NCBI GenBank assembly: GCA_019918135.1
Contig: WBZZ01003591.1
Span: forward strand, 20,209 to 84,208
Direction: 5' to 3'
Origin: Paulinella micropora
Lineage: Eukaryota; Cercozoa; Imbricatea; Euglyphida; Paulinellidae
Length of the DNA: 64,000 nt
The notes beneath the pieces are model-generated. The model made no database searches. It was not told the origin of the DNA and worked only from the letters and a program-made list of their open reading frames with translations. How positions within the stretch are numbered: the stretch's first letter is position 1; every line of letters starts with the position of its first letter. A program made the translations under genes and the position numbers. Below are positions 47,490 through 57,200 of this stretch, one piece after another.

Positions 47490-49540
47490 CTCGCCTGGAC
47501 GCTGCCGGCGGGGAGTGCCGTCTACGGCAATGGCACGGCCGCCCGCCGCCGGCGCCTAGCGCAGGGAGGGGGCTCCCCTTTCTGGGTGTTCTGGGGCGAT
47601 GGCACGCCCGCCCAGAACTGCAGCGACGCGGAGCCCTGCACGCACACGTTCGCGGTGGCCGGCAACGTCACGGTGCTCGTGGACGGTCCCGTCGTAGACT
47701 GGGCCATGACGCCGGCCTGGCGCGAGCAGCTGACGAGTTGCGTCGAGCTGCGGCGCATCCAGCAGTGGGGTGGGCTGCAGCTGGCCCCCAGCACGGGTTA
47801 CCACTTCTACGGCGAGGAGTCGCTCGTCTCGTTGCCACCCCTCGCCGGCCTGGATACGTCGCGTGTCCGGAACCTGGCCTTCAGCTTCGCCCGCCTGTCG
47901 GCGGACGCGTGCTTCGACGTGTCGGGCCTGCGGACCGACTCGGCCGAGACACTGCGCGCGGCGTTCGCGAATTCGTCGTGCCTGGCCTTTGCCGACGTCA
48001 GCAACTGGAACCTGTCGCGCGCGACGGACGTGTCGTGGCTGTTCAAGGGCACGCGCGCGGCCACCCTCCCCGGCCTGGCTGCTTGGCAGCTGCCGCGCTT
48101 CAGGTACGCCACCGGCCTGTTCTCCGGGGCAGCCTCCTTACGGGCCGACTTGTCGCGGTGGCAGCTCGACCACGTGGAGGACGCCGCCAGCCTGTTGGCC
48201 GACGCGCCGCTGCTGGTACAGAACCTGAGCGGTTGGGCCGTCGCGCTGACGCCCCGGGAGTGCCTCCGCTTGGTGCGGTCGTCGAACCTCGCCAACTGGC
48301 AGGCGCCGCTGGCGTGCCAGCGCTGGCTGCCCTCCGAGACGCCGTCGGCCTCGGTCACGCCCAGCCGGACGCCGTCTGCCTCCGTGACGCCCACCCGGAC
48401 GCCATCGGCCTCGGTCACGCCGTCCGTGACACCGACCGCTTCCGTGCGCCCACCAGCTCGGTGACACCCACCGCTTCCGTGACGCCCAGCGGCTCGGTGA
48501 CACCCACCAGCTCCGTGACGCCCTCCGTGACGCCGACCGTGTCAGTGACGCCCACGACCTCGGTGACGCCCACGCCTTCACAATCGCCCGGCGCCTCGAC
48601 TACCTCAACCGCGTCACCTTCGCTGACAGCCTCGGCGACGCGCACCAGCTCCCCAACCTTGTCAGTGACGCCGACCATCTCCGTGACGCCCAGCACCTCG
48701 GTGACACCCACCACCTCGGCGACACGGTCCGCGACGGCGACGCCGACGCCCACCGTTTCCGTGACGCCGACCATTTCCGTGACGGCGACGCCCACCATTT
48801 CCGTGACGCCGTCAGTGACGCCATCCGTAACGCGCACGCCTACGATTTCCGTGACACCGTCCGTGACGCCGTCCGTGACGCCCACGATTTCCGTGTCGCC
48901 CACGATTTCCGTGTCGCCCACGATCTCAGTGACGCCGTCAGTGACGCCCACAATCTCAGTGACGCCGTCCGTGACGCCCACGATATCTGTGACGCCTTCC
49001 GCGTCGCCCGACGTCAACGAGTGCGCCCTGGGCGACAACGGCGGCTGCACCGCCAACGGGGTCTGCACCAACACATACGGTTCCTTCTACTGCACTTGCA
49101 ACTCGGGCTACGTCAACCAAACGCAGTTGACTTCGCCTGGCACACTGTTGGGCTGGGCTGTCAGCGTCAGCGGCACCGCTGCCGGGGGCGGCAGCGCAAG
49201 CACTGCCACGGACGGCCGCACTTCCACTACGTGGACTGGTAGTTCGACCTATCCAACATCAAAGGTAAACAGCGTCTGCTCAGGCTCTGCTAGCTCAGGG
49301 TCCACCACAAATGGAATAACAGGGGCTTACGTGCAAATAACCAGGTCAGACAACGTTCCCGCAGTAGTGTGGTCGGTTGGGATCGTTTCTTATCAGCGCA
49401 CACTTGCTAACGGTGTTAACGGCTGCACGGCTCCAAGTGGGTGTCTGGAGATTACTGCCGTGGAAACGTTGCAAATCTATGGGTCCAACAACCCCGGCAG
49501 GCAGCAGCACCGACCACGTGCAGCGGTGCCATACGGTTGA
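47490..49540 (+). CDS. PKD-like/BspA-like, Ser-Thr-Pro repeat, EGF surface protein
   Basis: The frame is coding from about 47490 but has no ATG, so the first exon or signal peptide is missing. In order: a PKD-like strand set (FWVFWGDGTPAQNC...CTHTFAVAGNVTVLVDG); BspA/DUF285-type repeats (FADVSNWNLSRATDVSWLFKG); a long SVTP-type Ser/Thr/Pro stalk (48340-49010); a calcium-binding EGF domain (DVNECALGDNGGCTANGVC...CTCNSGY); and a discoidin-like region (STATDGRTSTTW...AYVQITRSDN). One A is missing near 48451 (GTGCGCCC for GTGACGCCC), so the frame shifts inside the stalk. The layout is that of a secreted or virion adhesin with an O-glycosylated stalk. Confidence 0.65.
48340..49010 (+). repeat. SVTP-coding degenerate tandem repeats
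   Basis: GTGACGCC/C-type units with 12-30-bp periods encoding SVTPT/SVTPS. The minus-strand reading is an artefact. Confidence 0.85.
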
Positions 49541-50018
49541 GGGCATTGCCAAGCGCTTCAAAAGCGAAGACCGCCTAGCAGAATTTCTAGCGGCCAGGGG
49601 CTGGGCCTTCGACCGCGACTTTAACAATTCAATTTTCTACAAGCATTGCGACTCCCAGCTTACGCCAAAAATAACTGGGGCAGTGAGCGCGCGGCCCGAC
49701 TTTCATTTGCTCAAGTTCCAGTCGCTGCCCGCCGACCGCAAGTGTCTGCTGCTGCTGTGCAACGACGAGTTCGCGCACCGGCGGTACCGCTGCGAGCTCG
49801 GGCGCATGCTCCAGATCAACACTGCGCTAGCGGCCAACCCGAATTTTCGAAATATGCCAGGGGCAGGGCCGCTGGCGCTCGCCCCGGCCGTGCCAAGGAG
49901 CCAGGTGTGCCGCTGGCTACGGGTTCACTTGCCTTGGGCGCGGCCCCCGCGCGCCTTGTTGGCTTTGCCGCTCGGGTGCGTTGTAGGCAAAGACGAAGCA
50001 GTTGCTGAGCCGCCGTAG
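49479..50018 (+). CDS. PD-(D/E)XK-type nuclease-like protein
   Basis: RPDFHLLKF...LLLLCNDEFAHRRYRCELGRMLQINTAL resembles a family, common in algae and large viruses, with the pattern RPDF...(I/V)E(V/I)DExQHxxYxCExxRM. The Asp of RPDF, the Glu of NDE and CEL would be the active-site set. The usual N-terminal zinc-ribbon repeats are absent. The frame is open upstream to 49377 but ATG 49479 is the first start; it overlaps the previous gene by 62 bp. The C-terminal ~35 residues run antisense to the DUF1152-like gene, so the true end is unclear; TAG at 50016. Confidence 0.45.
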   Translation: MGPTTPAGSSTDHVQRCHTVEGIAKRFKSEDRLAEFLAARGWAFDRDFNNSIFYKHCDSQLTPKITGAVSARPDFHLLKFQSLPADRKCLLLLCNDEFAHRRYRCELGRMLQINTALAANPNFRNMPGAGPLALAPAVPRSQVCRWLRVHLPWARPPRALLALPLGCVVGKDEAVAEPP

Positions 50019-51266
50019 GAAGTCTGGGCAAGACCCGGGGGACCCGACAGCCTCCGCATACATCTCGTCTTGCTTTCCCCCCTTCAGAGCCTCTGGATGA
50101 TACAAGAGGTACTCTCGCAGCAGATTTGGTGCTTTTTCCGTCATTCCATGTTTACTTCGTACGGCCTCCTTCATTGCGTGCTGACTTTGTACGGCCCTCG
50201 TGAAACAGTCGTTCGCCCGTCCGGGCACGAGGCTGGCCCAGGCTAGGTCCAGCTGCAGCAGGCCTACGCCAAAAGCTTCAGCCATGCCAGGATTATCTGA
50301 GGCCTGTGCTTTGTTACTTTGGGTGAAATCATCTAGCTCCCGCTTGACCTCAAAGAAAGTGGCGTGCGCGTCGCAGCCCGGCCCGAAAACCTCCAGTTGC
50401 AATTTGGTGAAACGGGGCACTTGCTGGCTGACGTAGATTTGCTCCAGCGCGCGCAGCACGCGTGCGCTGCGCTGTGGGCTGCCCCGGACCAGGATCTCAC
50501 CTCCCACGTTCAGCACAATGACCGTGATCTCCTGGGACTGCTGGCTCTGCGACAAGAGGAAATCACGCATGCACTCCTGCATGTTGCTGTCATCCTGCGG
50601 ACTCGGTGCCCCCGTCGCAAAGGGGAACAACCACGCCTCCACGGGCGGTGGTACCCCCATTTTTGCGAATTCTTGTTGGGCCTGGTAGGTCGCAATCGGC
50701 TCCTGTACGAGGGCGCCATCCGCGAAGGTGGCGGCACTAACCAGCTGGGAGACCTTTCCCTCCGTTCCCTTGGGCATCATAGCACGGAAATCTTGGACCA
50801 GTTTTTGCATGGCGGCTTCGCTCTTGGGGTTGACTTGGAAGCAGCGGTGCTTCCCCGCCGGCTGTGCCACCGCCTTTAACCACTTCTTTGCCTCCCGCCC
50901 GTCGGGTAGAGGCCTGCGCGCGAGCCCTGGCTGCTGCAGGTTGCGGCTTCCTGTCATGAGATTCCCTATGTAAGCCTCGCGAGTGTAGCCCGCCGTCAAC
51001 GTTACCCACCGCCCCCCCGACTGCAGCGACCCGACAGCCGCGCGCACCAACGCCGACATGTAGTCGTGTCCCCCGCCGGCCCCCACGACTATCGTCAGGG
51101 CCTGGTTGTTCTCCCTGACATGTGGTGGTGAACACTTCAGGGAAGTCCGCACGAACTGGGAGAAGAGCACAGCCCCTTCCGCCGCTCCCTTTTCTGGCTT
51201 GCGCGGTTTCAGTACATGGCAGACGTCGCACTGCTTTAGCCCTGCCGAGTGGTGGGGCGTCTCCAT
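49917..51266 (-). CDS. DUF1152-like protein
   Basis: ATG 51266 is chosen because upstream sequence is antisense of a Ser/Thr/Pro repeat. The N-terminus has CDVCHVLKP. TIVVGAGGGHDYMSALVRAA (about 58-77) matches the start motif of DUF1152 proteins (GAGGGxDxxxA). VIVLNVGGEILVRGSPQRS and LEVFGPGCDAHATFF match their later (D)xGGDxLxRG and GPGxDxE boxes. The biochemical function of DUF1152 is unknown; the fold suggests nucleotide or small-ligand binding. Single clean frame, TAG stop; the last ~100 bp overlap the nuclease-like gene tail to tail. Confidence 0.65.
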   Translation of the reverse strand: METPHHSAGLKQCDVCHVLKPRKPEKGAAEGAVLFSQFVRTSLKCSPPHVRENNQALTIVVGAGGGHDYMSALVRAAVGSLQSGGRWVTLTAGYTREAYIGNLMTGSRNLQQPGLARRPLPDGREAKKWLKAVAQPAGKHRCFQVNPKSEAAMQKLVQDFRAMMPKGTEGKVSQLVSAATFADGALVQEPIATYQAQQEFAKMGVPPPVEAWLFPFATGAPSPQDDSNMQECMRDFLLSQSQQSQEITVIVLNVGGEILVRGSPQRSARVLRALEQIYVSQQVPRFTKLQLEVFGPGCDAHATFFEVKRELDDFTQSNKAQASDNPGMAEAFGVGLLQLDLAWASLVPGRANDCFTRAVQSQHAMKEAVRSKHGMTEKAPNLLREYLLYHPEALKGGKQDEMYAEAVGSPGSCPDFLRRLSNCFVFAYNAPERQSQQGARGPRPRQVNP

Positions 51267-51474
51267 AGCTGCCGGTGTTTGCTTAGTTATGGCGTTCGGG
51301 CGGGCCTGGCACCTCGCACTCACGCTGGGCGGCGGTGGTGTCCACAGTAAGGGAACGCGGGGAAGGCGGGGGGAGGGAGGGGGAGGGGGACGGGGGGCCG
51401 CCCGCCGAGAGGACGGCGAGGGAGAGAGAGGGTGGCCAGCGCAGAGGCGGGCGCGCAGGAGGCAGGCCCCTAGC

Positions 51475-54207
51475 CCCAGGACGGCGGCCACGCCGGCGGC
51501 CAGGAGCAGGCCGCGCGCCTGCCAGCGCCAGAGCGCCACACCAAGCTCCACGCCGAGTGCCAGCCAGAGCGCCACGCCGAGTGTTACCGCCAGCACCAGC
51601 CAGAGCGCCACGCCGAGTGCTCCTCCAGCACTAGCCAGAGCGCCACGCCGAGTGTTACCGCCAGCACCAGCCAGAGCGCCACGCCGAGTGCTAACTCCAG
51701 CACTAGCCAGAGCGCCACGCCGAGTGTCACCGCCAGCACCAGCCAGAGCGCCACGCGAAGCGCGACCCCAAGCTCCACACAGAGCATCAGCCAGAGCGCC
51801 ACTCGAAGCGCTACGCCGAGCCTTACCTCCAACAGCAGCCGGAGCGCCAGCATGAGTGCCACACGAAGTGCGACCCCAAGCTCCACACGGAGCATCAGCC
51901 AGAGCGCCACCCGAAGCGCCACGCCGAGCGTTACCTCCAGCACCAGCCGGAGCGCCAGCCAGAGCGCCACGCGAAGTGCGACTCTAAGCTCCACTCCGAG
52001 CATCAGCCAGAGCGTCACCCCTAGCAACACCCCGACTGCGACGCCGAGTGCCACGCCGAGCGCCACCCCTAGCAACACCCCGACTGCGACGCCAAGCGCC
52101 ACGCCGAGCGCCACGCCTAGCAACACCCCAACTGCGACGCCGAGTGCCACCCCTAGCAACACCCCGACTGCGACGCCGAGTGCCACGCCGAGCGCCAGCC
52201 AGAGCGCCACCCCTAGCAACACCCCGACTGCGACGCCGAGTGCCACGCCGAGCGCCACCCCTAGCAACATCCCGACTGCGACGCCGAGTGCCACGCCGAG
52301 CGCCACCCCTAGCAACACCCCGACTGCGACGCCGAGCGCCACGCCGAGCGCCAGCCAGAGCACCACCCCTAGCAACACCCCTAGCAATACCCCGAGTCCC
52401 ACGCCAAGTGCTACTCCCAGCAACACCCCCAGCAACACGCCGAGTGCCACGCCGAGCGCCAGCCAGAGCGCCACGCCGAGCCACTGGGGCACCCAGCCTT
52501 TTGTCGACACTGACCTGTCGGGGCTAGGTACTACTCAGCACACTGCCTCCGGCCTGCCCGAGCCCGTAGCCAGAATAGCCGTCAGGGTACCCGCCAGGCT
52601 GGCGTGGGAGACCGAGCCTCCGACCGAGGAGGGTTCTCTATCCTGGAGCCAGGAGGAAAGGTCGCTGCAATACACCGAGAGTGACTGCCTGCCTACCGGC
52701 GTGCTGAGCTCGCCGGGCCTACCGTCTAGGCACGTCGTGGCGGGGCCGCAGGAGGTTTCGCTACTAGCGCTGGATTTTCTGTACGCGACGGGGTGCAACT
52801 TCCACCGAGTGCAAACAGGCACGATCGATGACTTTTATGGTTGGCTGACGGTCAGGCGCCAGCGCTCCGTGAAGTGGTTGGGGCTGGGCCAACAGCAGAG
52901 CGTCACCACGCTCCTGGGTTTCTGTATTTCTCTGCGAAACTCCTTCGCGCTGCCCGCCGGCCTACTGGACGCCAACTGTACTCCCGCCCAAGGCTTCGGC
53001 TGCCCGTTACCCACCGCACAGCTGCAGACCATTCTGGTACAGCCCGCCCGGCCCGAGGGACGCCGGGCCCTGCAGGACGCGTCTTACCGGCTACAGCTCG
53101 AATCCTGCGGCCCGTGCCCCCACGGAACACGGCGCTGCTGGTGGAGGGAGAGCGGGCAGAGGTAGTCTTGGTCGACGACGGCCGTGTGGTCCTGGCCCGC
53201 GCGGCCTGGACCCTGCCCTGCCCCCCGGCCACGAACACCACCGGCTGGTTCGAGGACGTCCACGTCCGGCACCGGACCGTGTGTGTCGGGCTCAACGTCT
53301 ACGTGGGCTGCTGGCAAAAGTCGGAAAGCCTGTGGACCGAAACCTTTACTTTCCGGGCCAACGTGACCGAGGCGTGCAGGGGCGGGGTAGCCGGCGGCCG
53401 GCCGCCCACCCCGCCCCCCCCCGGCGGGGCTCCAACCCCTGCCAGCAAGCACCCGGGGGCCGACCGAGCGCCGGGCGGCCCCCGCCGCGGCCGGGCTCGG
53501 CGTGAGTAACCAGACTCAGAGCCCCTGGGGGGGGGGGGGGGCAGGCAATAGCAACAATATCAACAACAATGGCAACAACGGCAACAACAATAACAACAAC
53601 AGTAGCAATAACGGCAACAACGGCAACAACAATAACAACAACAGCAGCAATAACGGCAACAACGGCAACAACAATAACAACAACAGTAGCAATAACGGCA
53701 ACAACGGCAACAACAATAACAACAACAGCAGCAATAACGGCAACAACGGCAACGACAATAACAACAACAGTAGCAACAACAATAACAACAATAAACAACA
53801 ACAACATACCAAGCGCCACGCCGAGTGTTACCTCCAGCACCAACCAGAGCGCCACACCAAGCTCCACGCCGAGTGCCAGCCAGAGCGCCACGCTGAGTGT
53901 TACCGCCAGCACCAGCCAGAGCGCCACGCCGAGTGTTACCGCCAGCACCAGCCAGAGCACCACGCCGAGTGTTACCTCCAGCACTAGCCAGAGCGCCACG
54001 CCAAGCGCCACGCCGAGTGCCAGCCAGAGCGCCACGCCGAGTGTTACCGCCAGCACCAGCCAGAGCGCCACGCTGAGTTTCAGCCTGGGCAAATTGCAGC
54101 CGAAGCAGTCGCGCCTGTCTACCAGGGCACCGCGCCAGCGGCGGCAGGCAGTGCTCTCGAAGGTGTGCAGGCAGCGCTGGGGGGGCACGTTACAGCTGGC
54201 AGGGTAG
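51475..54207 (+). CDS. Mucin-like Ser/Thr/Pro and Asn-rich surface protein
   Basis: From ~51,540 the plus strand encodes [23 protein letters not shown] repeats, shifting frame near 51632, then [12 protein letters not shown] repeats to ~52,480. A globular region of ~330 aa follows ([40 protein letters not shown]), shifting near 53105. Then come a possible 43-nt intron, an Asn/Ser-rich tract and a second SATPS block to TAG 54205. A signal peptide and start are not identified; ATG 51289 is possible but only 23 bp from the divergent ATG. The minus reading is hydrophobic nonsense. Probably a glycosylated virion or cell-surface protein; the last 89 bp overlap the convergent giant gene. Confidence 0.5.
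51560..52480 (+). repeat. SATPS-coding tandem repeats
   Basis: GCGCCACGCCGAGTG-based units repeated for ~0.9 kb with 21-45-bp sub-periods. The same units recur at 53817-54077, about 1.3 kb downstream. Confidence 0.9.
53502..53544 (+). other. Candidate 43-nt intron with G15 run
   Basis: Donor C|GTGAGT, acceptor GGGGGCAG|GC. Removal eliminates an in-frame TAA inside the donor and joins the upstream frame to the Asn-rich frame. Unusual pyrimidine-poor acceptor. Confidence 0.35.
53545..53815 (+). repeat. (AAC/AAT)n trinucleotide tract
   Basis: A 270-bp AAC/AAT/GGC repeat with a ~60-bp higher-order period, encoding Asn/Ser/Gly in the likely frame. Its A-rich composition is unlike the surrounding GC-rich DNA. 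Confidence 0.95.
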
Positions 54208-57200
54208 CCGTGGGGGGGCTGGTGTAGTAGTTGTCGAGGAAGCCGGCGTTGGGCTGGTTGAGGCAATACTCGGGCTCGTCCTCGGAGTACTGGTAGTAGT
54301 CGGAGCAGTCGACCGAGACGAAGGAGCCGCAGCGGCAGGTGCCGGTGCGTTGGCCGAAGCGGTAGTCGACGACGCACTGCCCCTTGTTGTTGCACGTAGC
54401 GCCCGAGCCCTTGGACTGGGCCGCACGGCAGCCGCTGCGCACGTCGAAGCTGCAGGCATCCTGGCGCAGGGAGCGGGGGATCCGCGCGATGCCGTTGGGG
54501 CCGAGGCTGAGCAGGGCGGGGTCGGTGTTGGGGAGCGCCAGAAAGTCGGAGTAGCAGGAGCAGCGACCTTGTTGGGCGAGGCACAGGCCGCGGTCCCAGC
54601 CACAGGGCGGCTGGTTGGTGTCGCGCTGCACTGAGTCGGGTTCGGGGTCGGGGGCCGCCCAGCTGCTGCCCAACGCCTGCCGCGGCTGGCCTTGGTCCTC
54701 CTGCTGCTGCTGCTCGGTCTGCAGCTGCGACTTGACCCAGTCGAAGCTGGAGCTCACCGGTTGCGGGCAGAGTGGCTGGTAGCAGCTGGTCCAGACCCCG
54801 GCACCGTCGCCCCCGGGCAGGCGGACGGGCTCTAGGTGCCAAAGAGTTCTGTTCAGGTCGGTGCAGGTGGCTGTCCAGCGCGGGGCTACGCGGTCGGGCC
54901 AGTGCGTAAAGGCATCCAGTAGGGCCCAACTGCGCCAGGACCAGTAGGCGGCCCAGGACCAAGGGGACGCGAACACCAGCCGAGAGCACGGCGCGCCGTC
55001 CGCTCCCTCCGCGAGCAAGGGCTCATGCCGCAGCAGTTCATCTCCGCCCCAGATTCCGTCGGCCGGCCTGCCGGAGCGTGCGTCCTTCAGAGAGGGCACC
55101 GCGTAGCGGCAATTGCAGGTGCTCGGCTCGCTAAGCCCCTCGAGGCGGAGGCTGAGCCCCCCCCAGTCCGGGATGTGGTAGCGAAAGAGAGCGTAGGGCC
55201 CCACTTCGGTCACCACCAAAGGGTGCTCGCCCTCTCGGAAGCGCATCTGTTGTGAGTCGGCGTACCCGCAGGCTGACCGGCCGTCTTCCACCAGCTGCGC
55301 GACGTTGTTCACTAGTTCGCTCTCGCCCGGCCACGCGCGTCTTCCGGCGGGCGAGGCAAGAGAAGAAGTGTTGGCTCCGCAACTTTGCTGCAACCAGGCC
55401 TGCAGCGCCGCGGGCCCCCCCCCGCCCTCGCGAGCGGGCGCGAAATCCAGATCTCGCGCCGTGCGGCAGCCGTCGGGCAGTCCCCAGTGCAGGGCGCACG
55501 CGGTGGCAACGTCGCCCCCCCCCGTGCCCTCGGAGTTGTTCCAGCAGAGCCTAGGCAGTGCGCCGGTGCGGGCCAGGAACGTGTGCCGGCGCAGCAACAC
55601 GTCGCGGCTGGCCTCTCGTTCTAGGTCTACGCGCAGCAGCGCATGCCGCACGAGGGTGTAGGCTGGCGAGCTGCTGGAACAGGGCGCGGACTCTTGGAAG
55701 TAGACGCTGCTGGTGCTCTTGTCGACCCAAGCCCGTGGCTTGTCGTAGTCGCCCCCACCTACCCCCACCCCGCGTCCGCCTGCGCGCAGAAGCCTGAGCA
55801 GCTCCGCGCAGAAACCCACTGCCCTCTTGGTTGCGTCGTAGGTCGCGAACACCCCGCTCCCGAGCAGCGCGGTGGCGGCGGCACAGGCGCTGGTGGTGGT
55901 GGTGGTAGTGGTGGTGGTTGTGTTTGTTGTCGTGTTTGTTGCCGGCGTCGGCGGCGCCGCTGCGGCCCCGCAGAGCTTGGTCAGCCATTCGGCTTCGTCG
56001 TTGCTGTTCAGCAAGCCCTTCGCGACAGTACCATCAGGGTCACGCGGTAGAGAGTGAGCGGCGGCTAGGGCGCGCCAGCTCTCTAGCAGCGACACGGCGC
56101 CGCGCGCTGCGGCGGCGCGGCTGTTGCCGCGGAGCCACCCCCAGTCAAGGAAGCGTTGACAGAGCTGGTTGACGCGGCGGTCCAGCCCCAGCGAGGCGGC
56201 CGTCTGCATCGGCAGGGAAGACACTAGCTCGTCACCCTCCACCCACAGCTGCTGCTGGGGCACGGGGTGCATAAAGTACCTGAAATCCCGATCGGCGCTC
56301 AGCCAGTGTGAGCGGCCGGGGTCGGCGCTGAGCAGAAAGTCCAGCGGATAGTTGAGGGGTCGATCGCTGAAAAAGACTCCGCCGTTCTTGAAGACCACTA
56401 TCCCCTGGCAGCGAACGTCTTCGTAGCAGCGCAATTTGTCGGCCTCGCCAATCGTCAGCTGGGCGAGCCCCAGCCCACCTACCCTGCTGTGGGCCGTGCG
56501 CTCGACCCACAGGTTGGGGCGGCAGGGACCCAACTGCTGCCAGTCTGCCTGCTCCAGGCGCAGGAGCTCGTCGCGCCAGCGCACTCCCGGCCACTGCAGC
56601 CAGCAGGCGGGCGCGGCCGTGGAGTCGGGGCGCGCGCAGGCCCAGCCGCGCGTGCCTCTCGCGGTTTCGGTCGCGTTCGCGCTCGCGTCCGCGGGCCCGG
56701 GCACTGGGACTAGCCCGCCGGGGCAATGGACTGTGCACAAGGGCAGGCCGCGCCCGGGCTCTACCGCGCAGACAGGCACGGCCCCCCCGCTTCCGTCCGC
56801 GCCTAGACACCAATGGCGCCGGTCGCTGTCCCCGCTGGAAGACAGGGCCTTGTTGTACTCTATTGCTTCTATCTTGGGGTTTAGCCCGAAGCTCCAGAGA
56901 CCGGCCAGATAGCGGCGCAGGGCGGGAGGGAGGTCGACCGAGGGCGCGGGGTCCGTCCCCCGCGCATAGTGATCGAGCAGCAATAGCCTGGACCCAAAGT
57001 CCGGCAGCTGCTGCTCCAGCCAAACCAGGAGAAGTTCGTCGGGCGATACCAAACCCCTGGAGCCGCAGTCCATGCCCGCGGCCGGGGGCAGCGAAAGATT
57101 TTGCAGGGAGGCTAGGCAGGCGCGCAGCTTGGCCAGGGGCTCGGTCCGCCGCAGGTCCTGTTCCTGTAACAAGCAGGTGCGCCGGGCCAAAAAGGCGGGC

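Noticed and set aside
51584-52510. Minus-strand hydrophobic ORFs ([16 protein letters not shown]) over the repeats, and a similar one at 53346-54989
   Set aside because: They are the exact antisense of SATPS-coding repeats, with no natural membrane-protein features; the plus strand gives a common mucin-like protein.
53569-53820. Poly-Thr reading of the AAC repeats
   Set aside because: The Asn/Ser reading joins the upstream frame through a plausible splice and is the commoner homopolymer, although the downstream SATPS frame differs.
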